DNA from: Sedimenticola sp.
Lineage (GTDB): Bacteria > Pseudomonadota > Gammaproteobacteria > Chromatiales > Chromatiaceae
DNA length: 36,444 nt
NCBI GenBank assembly: GCA_027008705.1
Contig: JALVEB010000079.1
Span: 1 to 36,444 of the forward strand
Direction of reading: 5' to 3'
Position 1 is the first letter of the stretch; every line of letters begins with the position of its first letter. Shown here piece by piece: positions 15,704-23,454 of this stretch. A program made the translations under genes and the position numbers. Below the pieces are notes generated by a model. That model did no database searches. It saw only the letters and a program-made list of their open reading frames with translations, and was not told the origin of the DNA.

Positions 15704-16649
15704 GTCTTCTCCCCAGCAGCCAGAAATAGGCCAGCGTAAGGGTCCACAGCACCGCGCCGACGGCGTATTTGATGTTCGGCGGCACGTCGCCCCGGGATGA
15801 CCAGAAGGCTTCGATAAAGGCTGCGATGACGAACATCGCCGCCGCGCCGCCGATCAGCGGCGCGGTCTCGCGCGCGGCATGGCGCAGGGCGTCGAGCCGC
15901 GCAAGGCGACCGGGGGCCAGCAGGGAAAACCCCAGCTTCAGTCCGCCGGCGGCGCTGATGACGATCGCGGTGAGCTCGAAGGCGCTGTGTCCGGCGACGA
16001 ACGGCCAGAAGGCAGCGCCGTAGCCGGCCTGGGTGACATAGCCGGCGGCGGCGCCGATATAGAGGCTGTTGAAAAGCAGGATCGCGAGCGTGCCGATGCC
16101 GAACAGCAGGCCGCTGGCGTAGTTGCGAAAGCCGATGCCGGTATTGTTGAAGATATAGAAGCCGAACATGCCGAGATCGGTCTCGGCGTCGCGCGCCATG
16201 CCGATGCGCTGTTGCGCCGGGTCGTACATCTGTTCCAGCGAGGCGATGGTATCGCTGTCCATCAGCGCATGGATCAGGTCCGGATCGACCTGGAGCCAGG
16301 CGATCATCGACAGCAGCGGCAGATAGAACAACAGCGCGGCGGCGAGCAGCCAGCGCGCGTGTTGGCGCACCGATCGTGGGAAGGTCTCGCCGAGGAAGGT
16401 GAGCGGATCGAGCCGATGGCTGGCGCGTTGCTGATAGAGGCGTTGGTGGGCGCGCATCACCAGGCTGTCGAGGCGCTCGATCAGCGCCAGGCTGTAACGA
16501 CGCTCGTTGGCGAGCGCCAAGTGTTGGCACAGCGCCCGATAGAGCGTGGGCAGGCGCTTGCGATTCTCGGCATCGGCCTCCCTGGCGAGGATCGCCTCGA
16601 TGCTTTTCCAGGTGCGCTCATGGAGGTATTCGAAATGTCCCTGTTTCAT
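15693..16649 (-). CDS. SpoIIM-family (stage II sporulation M-like) membrane protein
   Basis: This 318-residue protein has a soluble N-terminal half with YLHERTWKSIEAILAR and LGETFPRSVRQHARW. The C-terminal half carries five to six helices, among them FGFYIFNNTGIGFRNYASG and GHSAFELTAIVISAAGGL (~225-245), the signature of the SpoIIM/DUF95 family. This organism group does not sporulate; DUF95 proteins occur widely next to RDD, DUF4129 and MoxR genes. The ATG at 16649 overlaps the RDD stop as ATGA, and a much longer frame upstream is only the RDD gene in another frame. Confidence 0.88.
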   Translation of the reverse strand: MKQGHFEYLHERTWKSIEAILAREADAENRKRLPTLYRALCQHLALANERRYSLALIERLDSLVMRAHQRLYQQRASHRLDPLTFLGETFPRSVRQHARWLLAAALLFYLPLLSMIAWLQVDPDLIHALMDSDTIASLEQMYDPAQQRIGMARDAETDLGMFGFYIFNNTGIGFRNYASGLLFGIGTLAILLFNSLYIGAAAGYVTQAGYGAAFWPFVAGHSAFELTAIVISAAGGLKLGFSLLAPGRLARLDALRHAARETAPLIGGAAAMFVIAAFIEAFWSSRGDVPPNIKYAVGAVLWTLTLAYFWLLGRRRGA

Positions 16650-17326
16650 GAGCCGCCGCGTATCCAGTTGGCCATGCGCAGCAGATCGTCGCGACGGGCG
16701 CTGCGTCGATGCAGGATCGGCGCGGCCAGCCGTGCGAGCTCCTCGGCGCGGGCTTCGCTGAGCTGGCCGACGCGTTCGGCATAGGCGACGATGATCTGTT
16801 GCTCTTCCGGCGTCAGCGGTTCCGGTGGCGGCAGTGGCGGGGCTTCCGGCAGCGCGCGCGGGCCGTGCGCGTGGCGATCGTGCACCACGAGCGTGCCGGC
16901 GGCGATATCGCCGAGGCGGCGGAAGGTCCGCGTGAGCAGCTGGCTGGTCACGCCCAGTCCGTACAGAAACGGCAGGAAATCGATGGTGCGCAGCAGGTTG
17001 CGTAGCAGCGAGGCGGTCCAGCCGATCGGCGTGCCGTCGTCGTGCAGCACCCGCAGATGCAGGTACTGCTTGCCGGGCGTGCGACCGGCATGCAGCACCT
17101 CGAACAGCACCGGGTAGAACCAGGCGATCAGGAAGGCGATCACCGCCACCGGGCCGAATGCCGCGCGGCCGAAGAAATACAGCAGCGGCGTTGCGGCCAG
17201 CGCCAGCAGCAGGCCGCGGATCAGGCTGTCGAGCAGCCAGGCCTGGGCGCGGGGCAACGGGCCCGCCGGGCGCAGTTTCAGGGTGATGCCTTCCGGTGTC
17301 TGAATCTCGAAAGTGGTGTCGAGCAT
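16646..17326 (-). CDS. RDD-family membrane protein, first gene of the MoxR operon
   Basis: This 226-residue protein shows the RDD pattern: RAQAWLLDSLIRG (~25-37), three membrane segments (~31-50, ~55-75, ~115-128), GRTPGKQYLHLRVLHDDG and the RRLGDIAAGTLVVHDR motif near 136-151. RDD proteins are small membrane proteins, some of them linked to ion transport. The C-terminal cytoplasmic tail (~165-226) is helical and charged. It heads the operon RDD, SpoIIM, DUF4129, DUF4350, MoxR, DUF58 with all junctions overlapping. No clear promoter is visible upstream. Confidence 0.88.
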   Translation of the reverse strand: MLDTTFEIQTPEGITLKLRPAGPLPRAQAWLLDSLIRGLLLALAATPLLYFFGRAAFGPVAVIAFLIAWFYPVLFEVLHAGRTPGKQYLHLRVLHDDGTPIGWTASLLRNLLRTIDFLPFLYGLGVTSQLLTRTFRRLGDIAAGTLVVHDRHAHGPRALPEAPPLPPPEPLTPEEQQIIVAYAERVGQLSEARAEELARLAAPILHRRSARRDDLLRMANWIRGGS

Positions 17327-17329
17327 GGT

Positions 17330-17407
17330 TCAGGCCTTGCCTCCCGGTGGGCGCGCCGGCGGGAGGCCGATGCTTGCCGCGCCGGGCCGGATGGTATTGA
17401 TTGGCAT
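17330..17407 (-). CDS. Possible 25-residue leader peptide before the MoxR operon
   Basis: A short frame, MPINTIRPGAASIGLPPARP then PGGKA and a stop, ends 3 bp before the RDD start codon. It contains a GC-rich inverted repeat GCCTCCCG/CGGGAGGC (17339-17367). No strong ribosome-binding site is seen and no family is recognised. It could be a coupled leader peptide or chance. Confidence 0.2.
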   Translation of the reverse strand: MPINTIRPGAASIGLPPARPPGGKA

Positions 17408-17470
17408 GGTCCGTGTTTCCAGGCCTTTCATCGCGTCGTCGTGTCGATCGTCCCAGGGCGGAGTCGGAAC

Positions 17471-18295
17471 TCAACCGGGCTTGCGCGCGCCCTGGCAAGG
17501 GATCTGTTCGATCTCGAAGCGGTCCAGGCGCAGCGCAGTGAGCCGGCCGCCCCACAGGCAGCCGCTGTCCAGCCCCCAGGTGTTGTTTTCGCTATGATAC
17601 CCCAGCGTGGACCAGTGGCCGAACAAAATTCTCGATCGCGCGCTGGCCCGCCCGGGCACGCGGAACCAGGGCAGGCAGTCCGGGGGTTGGCTGCCCGGCG
17701 GGCCTTTCTCTTTCAGGCACAGCTTGCCGTTGGGCTTGCAATAGCGCAGGCGTGTGAAGCAGTTGGTGATGAAGCGCAGTCGCTCCATGCCTTGCAGATC
17801 GTCCCGCCAGCGGTCTGGCTTGTTGCCATACATCTCGGCGAAGAAAGCGCCTGGGTCACTGCCACGCAGTTGCCGCTCGACTTCGCGTGCATGACGTTGC
17901 GCGCTGGCGATATCCCATTGCGGCGGCAGGCCGGCGTGGATCATGTGCAGGTCTTTCGCATGGTCGGAATGCATCAGCGGGCGGTGGCGCAGCCAGTGGA
18001 TCAGCTCGTCGGCGTCGGGGGCCTCGAGCACCGCGTCGAGGCTGTGATCCTCGCGATGGGCGGCGCCGCCATAGGCGCTGGCGAGCAGGTGGAGATCATG
18101 GTTGCCGAGCACGCAGATCGCGCGCTCGTCAAGTTGCCGGATGAAGCGCAATACCTCCAGTGACTTGGGGCCGCGGTTGACCAGATCGCCACACAGCCAC
18201 AAGCGGTCCTGTTCCGGGTCGAAGGCGATGCGTTCGAGCAGCTCACGCAGCTCGTCGTAACAACCCTGGATGTCACCCAGTGCGTAGTCCGTCAT
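17471..18295 (-). CDS. apaH: Symmetrical bis(5'-nucleosyl)-tetraphosphatase
   Basis: ApaH hydrolyses Ap4A to two ADP, also removes Np4 caps from RNA, and is a metallophosphatase. Over 274 residues the metal-binding motifs are complete: GDIQGCYDEL (8-17), GDLVNRGPKSL (36-46), GNHDLHLLA (64-72), MIHAGLPP (~117-124) and the C-terminal FGHWS (~225) with LDSGCLWGGRLTALRL. Length and order match E. coli ApaH. It lies 2 bp downstream of the aminotransferase gene, so it is probably co-transcribed with the sugar-modifying pair. Its usual partner apaG is about 3 kb away on the other strand. Confidence 0.96.
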   Translation of the reverse strand: MTDYALGDIQGCYDELRELLERIAFDPEQDRLWLCGDLVNRGPKSLEVLRFIRQLDERAICVLGNHDLHLLASAYGGAAHREDHSLDAVLEAPDADELIHWLRHRPLMHSDHAKDLHMIHAGLPPQWDIASAQRHAREVERQLRGSDPGAFFAEMYGNKPDRWRDDLQGMERLRFITNCFTRLRYCKPNGKLCLKEKGPPGSQPPDCLPWFRVPGRASARSRILFGHWSTLGYHSENNTWGLDSGCLWGGRLTALRLDRFEIEQIPCQGARKPG

Positions 18296-18297
18296 GT

Positions 18298-19413
18298 TCA
18301 GGCGGAGCGCACCAGCGCGCAGATGCGGTCGATCTCGTCATTACGCAGGCCGGGAAAGATCGGCAGGGAGAGGGTTTCCTTGCACAGGCGTTCGACCACC
18401 GGCAGCTCGCCCGGCCGGTAGCCGAGGCCGGCATGCACGGCTTGCAGGTGCAAGGGCTCGGGATAACACTGACTGTTGCCGATCCGCTGTGCGTTGAGTC
18501 GTTCGCGCAATGCGTCACGGCGGGGATGGCGCAGGGTATAGAGATTGTAGGCATGCCCGCCATCGGCCGGCGCCGTGGGTGGGATGGCATCGCAGTCGGC
18601 GAGACCCTGGTCGTAGCGGCGCGCGATGCGTTGGCGTTCCGCAACGGCCTTGTCGAGGTTGCGTAACTTGAGGCGAAGCAAAGCGGCCTGGATGGCATCG
18701 AGGCGGCTGTTATAGCCGACCTCGGCATGAAGGAATGGTGCGATGGCGCCATGGTTGCGCAGGCGCAGCAGGCGCTCGTGCACGCCCTTGTCGTTGGTGC
18801 AGATCAGGCCGCCATCCCCGTAACAACCGAGGACCTTGGTCGGGTAGAAACTGAAACAGCCACAGTCCCCGAGCGCGCCGACCGGGCGGCCATGGTGGCG
18901 GGCGCCGAAGGCTTGCGCGGCGTCTTCGATCAATTTCAGATCATGACGCGCGGCGAGCGCGGCGAGCGCGTCCATGTCGGCGGGGTGGCCAAACAGATGT
19001 ACCGGCAGGATGGCGCGGGTCGCCGGACGGATCGCGGCTTCCACCGCGGCCGGGTCGAGGTTGAAACTGCGCTCGTCGATGTCGACGAACACCGGCGTGG
19101 CGCCGACCAGGCTGATGGCCTCAGCGGAGGCATAGAAGGTGAACGGCGTGGTGATGACCTCGTCGCCGGGGCCGATGTCCAGCGCCCGCAGTGACAGTAC
19201 CAGCGCCTCGGTGCCGTTGGCGACGCCGATGGCATGACGCGCGCCGAGGTACGCGGCGGCCTCGCGCTCGAAGGCCTCGACCTCGGGGCCGAGGATGAAG
19301 GCGCCGTTGGCGCCGGCTTCGTCGATGCGCGCGAACCAATCAGCGCGCAAGGCGTCGTATTCCGGTTGCAGACGCAGGTAAGGAATGGGGGTCGGATCGG
19401 TGCTTGGGGTCAT
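18298..19413 (-). CDS. DegT/DnrJ/EryC1 PLP aminotransferase (probably GnnB-like)
   Basis: This 371-residue sugar aminotransferase has the PLP pocket motif NGTEAL (66-71), EDAAQAFGA with Asp164 for the PLP nitrogen, and FSFYPTKVLGCYGDGG with Schiff-base Lys193. Family members transfer an amino group from glutamate to a keto sugar nucleotide. Together with the dehydrogenase encoded directly upstream (ATGA overlap), the pair matches GnnA/GnnB, which converts UDP-GlcNAc to UDP-2,3-diamino sugar for amide-linked lipid A. O-antigen 3-amino sugar synthesis (WbpB/WbpE-like) is the alternative. The family is certain; the substrate is inferred. Confidence 0.85.
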   Translation of the reverse strand: MTPSTDPTPIPYLRLQPEYDALRADWFARIDEAGANGAFILGPEVEAFEREAAAYLGARHAIGVANGTEALVLSLRALDIGPGDEVITTPFTFYASAEAISLVGATPVFVDIDERSFNLDPAAVEAAIRPATRAILPVHLFGHPADMDALAALAARHDLKLIEDAAQAFGARHHGRPVGALGDCGCFSFYPTKVLGCYGDGGLICTNDKGVHERLLRLRNHGAIAPFLHAEVGYNSRLDAIQAALLRLKLRNLDKAVAERQRIARRYDQGLADCDAIPPTAPADGGHAYNLYTLRHPRRDALRERLNAQRIGNSQCYPEPLHLQAVHAGLGYRPGELPVVERLCKETLSLPIFPGLRNDEIDRICALVRSA

Positions 19414-20348
19414 GGCATGATCTTCTGTTTGACTTGCAGGGCGACATCGAGCGCGGCGAGTCCGTCCTCGCCGCTGACCAGCGGACGCTCCCCCCGCCGG
19501 CAGCAGGCGTGGAACGCGGCGATCTCGGCATCCAGGGGCTTGACCGGCGCGATCTCGACACGCTGGCTGACGATCTCGGGCCACTTCTGGCCGGCGCGCG
19601 GCTCGGGCCAGGCGATATCCAGGGTCTGCTCGATGAAGTCCAGTGATTGGTAACGGTTCGGCTCGAATACCCGGATGCGGCGCAGGCGGTTCTCGGAGAC
19701 GCGGCTGGCGATCACGTTGGCGACCGCGCCGTTGGAGAATTCGAGGCGCGCGTTGGCGATATCGATGTGTTCGGTCAGTACCGGGGTGCCGGCGGCCGAG
19801 ATGTGCTGGATCTCGGAATCGACCAGCGACAGGATGATATCGATGTCGTGGATCATCAGGTCCGAGACGACGTCGACATCGGTGGCGCGGTCGACGAAGG
19901 CTCCCATCCGATGGGCCTCGATGAAGCGCGGCTGTTCGATGCGTTGCGCCAGCGCCATGACTCCGGCGTTGAAGCGTTCCAGATGGCCGATCTGAAGAAC
20001 CACGCCGGACTTGCGCGCGGCCTCGACGATGGCGCGCGCGTGTGCGTGGCTGTCGGCGATGGGTTTCTCCAACAGCATGTGGACGCCGGCGTTCAGAAAC
20101 GGCAGGGCCACCTCGTGGTGAAGGCTGGTCGGCACCACGATGCTGACCGCGTCGACGCCGGCGTCGATCAAGGCGGCGCTATCGGGAAACACCCGGCTGC
20201 CGGTCTCGGCGGCGACCTTCTCGGCCGCCTCGGTGAAGGTATCGACCAAGCCGACCAGTTCGACGCCGACAAGACGGGACCAGATCAAGGCATGAAAACG
20301 CCCCAGATAACCGACCCCGACGACACCGACCCGAAAGCTGTCCGACAT
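19410..20348 (-). CDS. Gfo/Idh/MocA-family sugar-nucleotide dehydrogenase (probably GnnA-like)
   Basis: This 312-residue protein has an N-terminal Rossmann fold (GVVGVGYLGRFHA, 8-20), the catalytic EKP triad (94-96) in LLEKPIADS, the GHLERFN motif (121-127) typical of the UDP-GlcNAc 3-dehydrogenase group, and DLMIHDIDIIL near 167-177. It would oxidise the 3-OH of a UDP-amino sugar with NAD+, giving the ketone for the aminotransferase. The start MSDSFRV at 20348 puts the Rossmann strand at the usual distance; an ATG four codons upstream is less likely. The pairing with a DegT gene is strong context. Confidence 0.85.
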   Translation of the reverse strand: MSDSFRVGVVGVGYLGRFHALIWSRLVGVELVGLVDTFTEAAEKVAAETGSRVFPDSAALIDAGVDAVSIVVPTSLHHEVALPFLNAGVHMLLEKPIADSHAHARAIVEAARKSGVVLQIGHLERFNAGVMALAQRIEQPRFIEAHRMGAFVDRATDVDVVSDLMIHDIDIILSLVDSEIQHISAAGTPVLTEHIDIANARLEFSNGAVANVIASRVSENRLRRIRVFEPNRYQSLDFIEQTLDIAWPEPRAGQKWPEIVSQRVEIAPVKPLDAEIAAFHACCRRGERPLVSGEDGLAALDVALQVKQKIMP

Positions 20349-20430
20349 GGCTGAACCCACGCATGCAAAGCCCTCACTCTATCATAACGAAGGCGATTTC
20401 TGTGGCTGAATGCCGGCCGGGCGGAGGGTT

Positions 20431-20946
20431 TCAGCCGTTGGCCTGATCCTTCGCCGGTGGTTGGGCGTCGGCGGTGGTTTCCCCGGCTGCGGCGCTCTTC
20501 GATGCATCGCTTGGCGGGGCGGGCAACAATTCCACGATCTGCTTCGCGCGGCGCGTCGATGCGGCGCGCGCGCGTGCGTCCTGGCCGGCGTTATTCTTCA
20601 GGGTGGGGTCGGCCCCGGCCGACAGCAACAGGCGCACCAGGCGGGGGTGGCCGCCGGCGGCGGCTTCCATCAGCGGTGTGTTGCCGAAGCCGTCGACCTG
20701 ATTGGGGTCGGCGCCGGCACCGAGCAGCGCGCGCGCGCACATATAGTTGCCATAATACGCGGCCAGCGCCAGTGCCGGCTTGCCCACACGGTTCTTTGCA
20801 TTGACATCGCCGCCTTCGGCAATCAAGTCCAGTAGCTGTTGATAGCGGCCCAGCGCGGCGGCGCTGGCAACCGCTTGGGGATCGGCGGCTTGGGCCGAAA
20901 GGCCGATAAGGAGTAACAACAGGAATGACAAGGGGCGTGGGATCAT
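20431..20946 (-). CDS. Exported ankyrin-repeat protein
   Basis: This 171-residue protein has a signal peptide (MIPRPLSFLLLLLIGLSAQA, cleavage before ADP) and three ankyrin repeats. Clear consensus pieces are NAKNRVGKPALALAAYYGN, NQVDGFGNTPLMEAAAGGH and LLSAGADPTLKNNAGQDA. A Pro/Ala/Ser-rich tail follows (~145-171). The ATG at 20946 was chosen because the signal peptide begins there and GGGAGGT lies just upstream. Ankyrin proteins mediate protein contacts; the partner is unknown. It precedes the dehydrogenase gene by 82 bp in the same direction and may have its own promoter. Confidence 0.85.
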   Translation of the reverse strand: MIPRPLSFLLLLLIGLSAQAADPQAVASAAALGRYQQLLDLIAEGGDVNAKNRVGKPALALAAYYGNYMCARALLGAGADPNQVDGFGNTPLMEAAAGGHPRLVRLLLSAGADPTLKNNAGQDARARAASTRRAKQIVELLPAPPSDASKSAAAGETTADAQPPAKDQANG

Positions 20947-21396
20947 AAGCAGTACCTCCCTGGAAACGAGCTGATGGTGAGTATCGGGAAGGGCTTCGGC
21001 ATCGAGACGGCATTGCAGGAGGACGCTTGCCGGCTGGGAGAGCTTCCCTGCCAGAGACCTTTTCCGAGAATCCGAACATTCATCGGCAACGAGTACGAGC
21101 CTTTGGAATAATGGCAAACCTGCCGGCTTGGGGACAGGAACCGTGTCGCAAGATGGATGGAAAGGGAGTGCATCGCAAGAGATGCGCTCGAAAGGCTGCT
21201 CATTCATCCGGGACGAGCTGGTTATCGGCCTTTTTCACTGATTCTTGCCCGAAGAGTGCCTTCGCTGGCGAAAGACCGGATTCCGGTTCCACGAGCGGAT
21301 TCCTCCCAAGCCCCTCAGTCTGTTAGAGTAGCTGCGGGTACATGTTCCGCCGCCAGGGAGTGTCCCGTCGGATAACGAAACAAGGGGTAACCGTCC
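20947..21396. other. 450-bp divergent intergenic region
   Basis: This is the space between the minus-strand ankyrin gene and plus-strand apaG. Promoters for both must lie here. Candidate reading frames show no domain or codon pattern. I see no repeat, hairpin or strong promoter consensus. Confidence 0.4.
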
Positions 21397-21780
21397 ATGA
21401 ATGAGTTGAGCGATGGCCCGATTGCGGTCAGTGTCGAGACCCAGTTCGTCGATGATCAGTCGGATCCGGCTGAAGACCGCTACGTTTTTTCGTATACGAT
21501 CACCATCCGTAACCAGGGTTCGCAAACAGCGCGCCTGTTGACGCGTCATTGGGTGATCACGGATGCCAACGGCAAGGTGCAAGAGGTGCGTGGGCGCGGG
21601 GTGGTCGGAGAACAGCCGCGTCTGGAACCGGGCGAGGCCTTCCGCTATACCAGCGCGGCGATGCTCGAAACCCCGGTGGGCAGCATGCGCGGCAGTTACG
21701 GCATGCTGGCCGAGGATGGTGGGCGTTTCGATGCGGAGATACCGCAATTCATTCTGTCGATGCCACGCACGCTGCATTGA
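21397..21780 (+). CDS. apaG: ApaG domain protein
   Basis: This 127-residue protein has the single ApaG (FN3-like beta-sandwich) domain. Motifs are VSVETQFVDDQSDP, YVFSYTITIRNQG, ARLLTRHWVITDANG, VRGRGVVGEQPRLEPGEAF and YTSAAMLETPVGSMRGSYGM. Length equals E. coli ApaG (125). ApaG is implicated in cobalt/magnesium homeostasis and is usually encoded beside apaH and ksgA. Here it stands alone, and the apaH gene is on the opposite strand across the ankyrin and sugar genes. GGGGTAA lies about 10 bp before the ATG. Confidence 0.95.
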   Translation: MNELSDGPIAVSVETQFVDDQSDPAEDRYVFSYTITIRNQGSQTARLLTRHWVITDANGKVQEVRGRGVVGEQPRLEPGEAFRYTSAAMLETPVGSMRGSYGMLAEDGGRFDAEIPQFILSMPRTLH

Positions 21781-21783
21781 TAA

Positions 21784-21924
21784 TTCAGCCACTGTGGCCG
21801 CCCCTCGCGTCCGTGGGCGTTGTTGTGGAAGCCGCCATGAGTGGGGCATGGCTCGTTTCCGCGCCTGGCCAACTGGCGCGAGGATGGGCCTCGAAAAGCC
21901 GAAAACCCCATGGGCGATGATAGG
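21784..21924 (+). repeat. Palindromic dispersed repeat, family 1, copy B
   Basis: Starting at TTCAGCCACTGTGGCCG it follows the copy at 23183-23350 through CCGTGGGCGTTGTTGTGGAA and TGGGCATGGCTCG-like blocks to CCATGGGCGATGAT. The left terminal TGTATACTCG part is missing. Inner arms CCTCGCG/CGCGAGG are kept as a pair although their sequence differs from copy C, so the fold rather than the sequence is retained. It lies directly after apaG. Confidence 0.7.
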
Positions 21925-21925
21925 C

Positions 21926-21958
21926 AAAAAGGCCGGTTGAGCAGGTCAACCGGCCTTT
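21926..21958 (-). terminator. Rho-independent terminator of the rplM-rpsI-tRNA-Gln transcript
   Basis: The 13-bp perfect inverted repeat AAAGGCCGGTTGA / TCAACCGGCCTTT (21928-21940, 21946-21958) has a 5-nt loop. Read on the minus strand it ends in TTTTT. It lies 5 bp beyond the tRNA 3' end. In the other direction it also has a short T run, so it may stop apaG transcription as well. Confidence 0.85.
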
Positions 21959-21963
21959 CATTG

Positions 21964-22037
21964 TGGCTGGGGAACAAGGATTCGAACCTTGGTTGACGGA
22001 GTCAGAGTCCGTAGTCCTGCCGCTAGACGATTCCCCA
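21964..22037 (-). tRNA. tRNA-Gln (CTG anticodon)
   Basis: This is a 74-nt cloverleaf with encoded CCA. The acceptor TGGGGAA pairs with TTCCCCA and is followed by G-CCA. The anticodon stem ACGGA/TCCGT encloses loop CTCTGAC, giving anticodon CTG. The T arm contains GGTTCGAATCC. It lies 62 bp after rpsI, with no good promoter in between, so it is probably processed from the ribosomal-protein transcript. Confidence 0.96.
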
Positions 22038-22099
22038 ATAAAGGAAACTCGTTGTCCGATGCGGCCTGGCGATGGGATCGAGAGGCCGCTCCGGCTGAA

Positions 22100-22492
22100 T
22101 CAGCGCTTGGAGTACTGCGGGCGTTTGCGCGCTTTGTGCAGTCCCACCTTCTTGCGTTCGACCATGCGCGCATCGCGGGTCAGGAAGCCCGCCTTGCGTA
22201 GTGGGGATCGCAGGGATTCATTGAACTCGGTCAGTGCGCGGGCGATGCCATGACGCAAGGCGCCGGCCTGGCCGGTCATGCCGCCACCCTTGACGGTGGC
22301 CTTGATATCGACCTTGTCGGACATCTCGGTGACCTCGAGCGCCTGGCGTACCACCATGCGGGCCGTTTCGCGGCCGAAGAATTCCTCGAGGGTGCGGTCA
22401 TTGACGAGGATGCGGCCGTTGCCGGAAGTCAGAAATACGCGTGCCGTGGAGGTCTTGCGGCGGCCGGTGCAGTTGATCGAGGTGTCTGCCAT
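22100..22492 (-). CDS. rpsI: 30S ribosomal protein S9 (uS9)
   Basis: This 130-residue S9 has the conserved [13 protein letters not shown]-terminal motif, [19 protein letters not shown] in the middle and the C-terminal tail [17 protein letters not shown] that reaches toward the P site. Length matches E. coli S9. It lies 30 bp downstream of rplM, the standard bacterial rplM-rpsI operon, and is followed by tRNA-Gln and a terminator. Confidence 0.99.
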   Translation of the reverse strand: MADTSINCTGRRKTSTARVFLTSGNGRILVNDRTLEEFFGRETARMVVRQALEVTEMSDKVDIKATVKGGGMTGQAGALRHGIARALTEFNESLRSPLRKAGFLTRDARMVERKKVGLHKARKRPQYSKR

Positions 22493-22522
22493 GGTCTGTA
22501 GCTCTTCAAATACCCAATGGAA

Positions 22523-22951
22523 TTAGATGTCCAGCGCCCGAGGCTGCTGGGCGGTGTGTTGGTGTTCGGGGCCGGCGTAAACACGCAGCTTCTTGAACAT
22601 TGCGCGGCCCAGCGGCCCCTTCGGCATCATGCCGCGGACGGCGGTTTCGATGACGCGCTCGGGCGCCTTCTGTAGCAGCTTTTCGAGGCTGATGGATTTC
22701 AGGTTGCCGACGTAACCGGTGTGGTGATGATAGATTTTATCTTTCATTTTGTTGCCGGATACGCGGATCTTTTCCGCATTGACGACGACGATATAATCGC
22801 CGGTGTCTACATGCGGCGTGTATTCCGGCTTGTGCTTTCCACGCAGGCGGCGGGCGATCTCGGTCGCCAGTCGTCCCAGGGTTTTGCCTTCGGCATCGAC
22901 CACGAACCATTCGCGGCGAACATCGGCGGGTTTAGTGCTGACCGTCGTCAT
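22523..22951 (-). CDS. rplM: 50S ribosomal protein L13 (uL13)
   Basis: This 142-residue L13 has conserved segments [61 protein letters not shown] and [16 protein letters not shown]. It is equal in length to E. coli L13. The start [11 protein letters not shown] at 22951 is the standard one; the longer upstream frame has no homology. A 45-nt leader contains CTCC-GTGT-GGAG, a small hairpin covering the likely ribosome-binding site, compatible with the known L13 autoregulation in E. coli (inference). Confidence 0.99.
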   Translation of the reverse strand: MTTVSTKPADVRREWFVVDAEGKTLGRLATEIARRLRGKHKPEYTPHVDTGDYIVVVNAEKIRVSGNKMKDKIYHHHTGYVGNLKSISLEKLLQKAPERVIETAVRGMMPKGPLGRAMFKKLRVYAGPEHQHTAQQPRALDI

Positions 22952-23002
22952 TCGGGAACTCCACACGGAGGTTGTTAAACCAATCATTACAAAGGGGCGG
23001 AG

Positions 23003-23031
23003 ATTGTACGCCATGAGGACAAAAGCCGCAA
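23003..23031 (-). promoter_or_regulatory. rplM-rpsI promoter
   Basis: On the minus strand TTGCGG (23026-23031) and TACAAT (23003-23008) are spaced exactly 17 bp. The expected start site is near 22996, about 45 nt upstream of the rplM ATG. Confidence 0.7.
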
Positions 23032-23182
23032 GTGGCCCTGGCGTTCAGCGCGGGGTCGCGTCATCTGAGCGCCTAAGTCATTGATAAAGCGGGGTGGCGC
23101 CGGCTCGGAAAACCTCGGAGGCTGGACTGTACAGCAGAGCAGGGATTGCGAAGCCGTAAAGCCGACGCGGAGTCTGCATGGA

Positions 23183-23350
23183 TGTATACTCGTCGCCTAT
23201 TTCTTTTCGGCCACTGCGGCTGCTCTTCGCACCCGTGGGCGTTGTGGCGGAAATTCGCCATGGAATGGGCCATGGCTCGCTTCCGCGCCTGGCCCACGGG
23301 CGCGAGGAACGGTCTCGAGAATCTGAAAAGTCATGGGCGATGAGTATACA
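23183..23350. repeat. Palindromic dispersed repeat, family 1, complete copy C (168 bp)
   Basis: Terminal inverted repeats are TGTATACTCGTCGCC (23183-23197) and, on the other strand, TGTATACTCATCGCCC (23335-23350). Nested inside are CGCACCCGTGGGC (23228-23240) with GCCCACGGGCGCG (23292-23304), and GCCATGG/CCATGGC near the centre. The whole unit can fold into one long hairpin. It carries no reading frame and matches a MITE-type element. It lies between the rplM promoter and the carbonic anhydrase gene. Confidence 0.8.
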
Positions 23351-23454
23351 GCCGTCTCTTTTCCTTGCCGTCGTCCTTTTTCGGCCGATGGGTTCGGGAC
23401 TGCGCAAGGGCCTCGGGTTCGCGGGGTTCGCTGACGTTTGACCTGGAGGCAATG

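Noticed and set aside
21235-21927. 230-codon minus-strand frame opposite apaG
   Set aside because: It covers apaG and the repeat; no homology.
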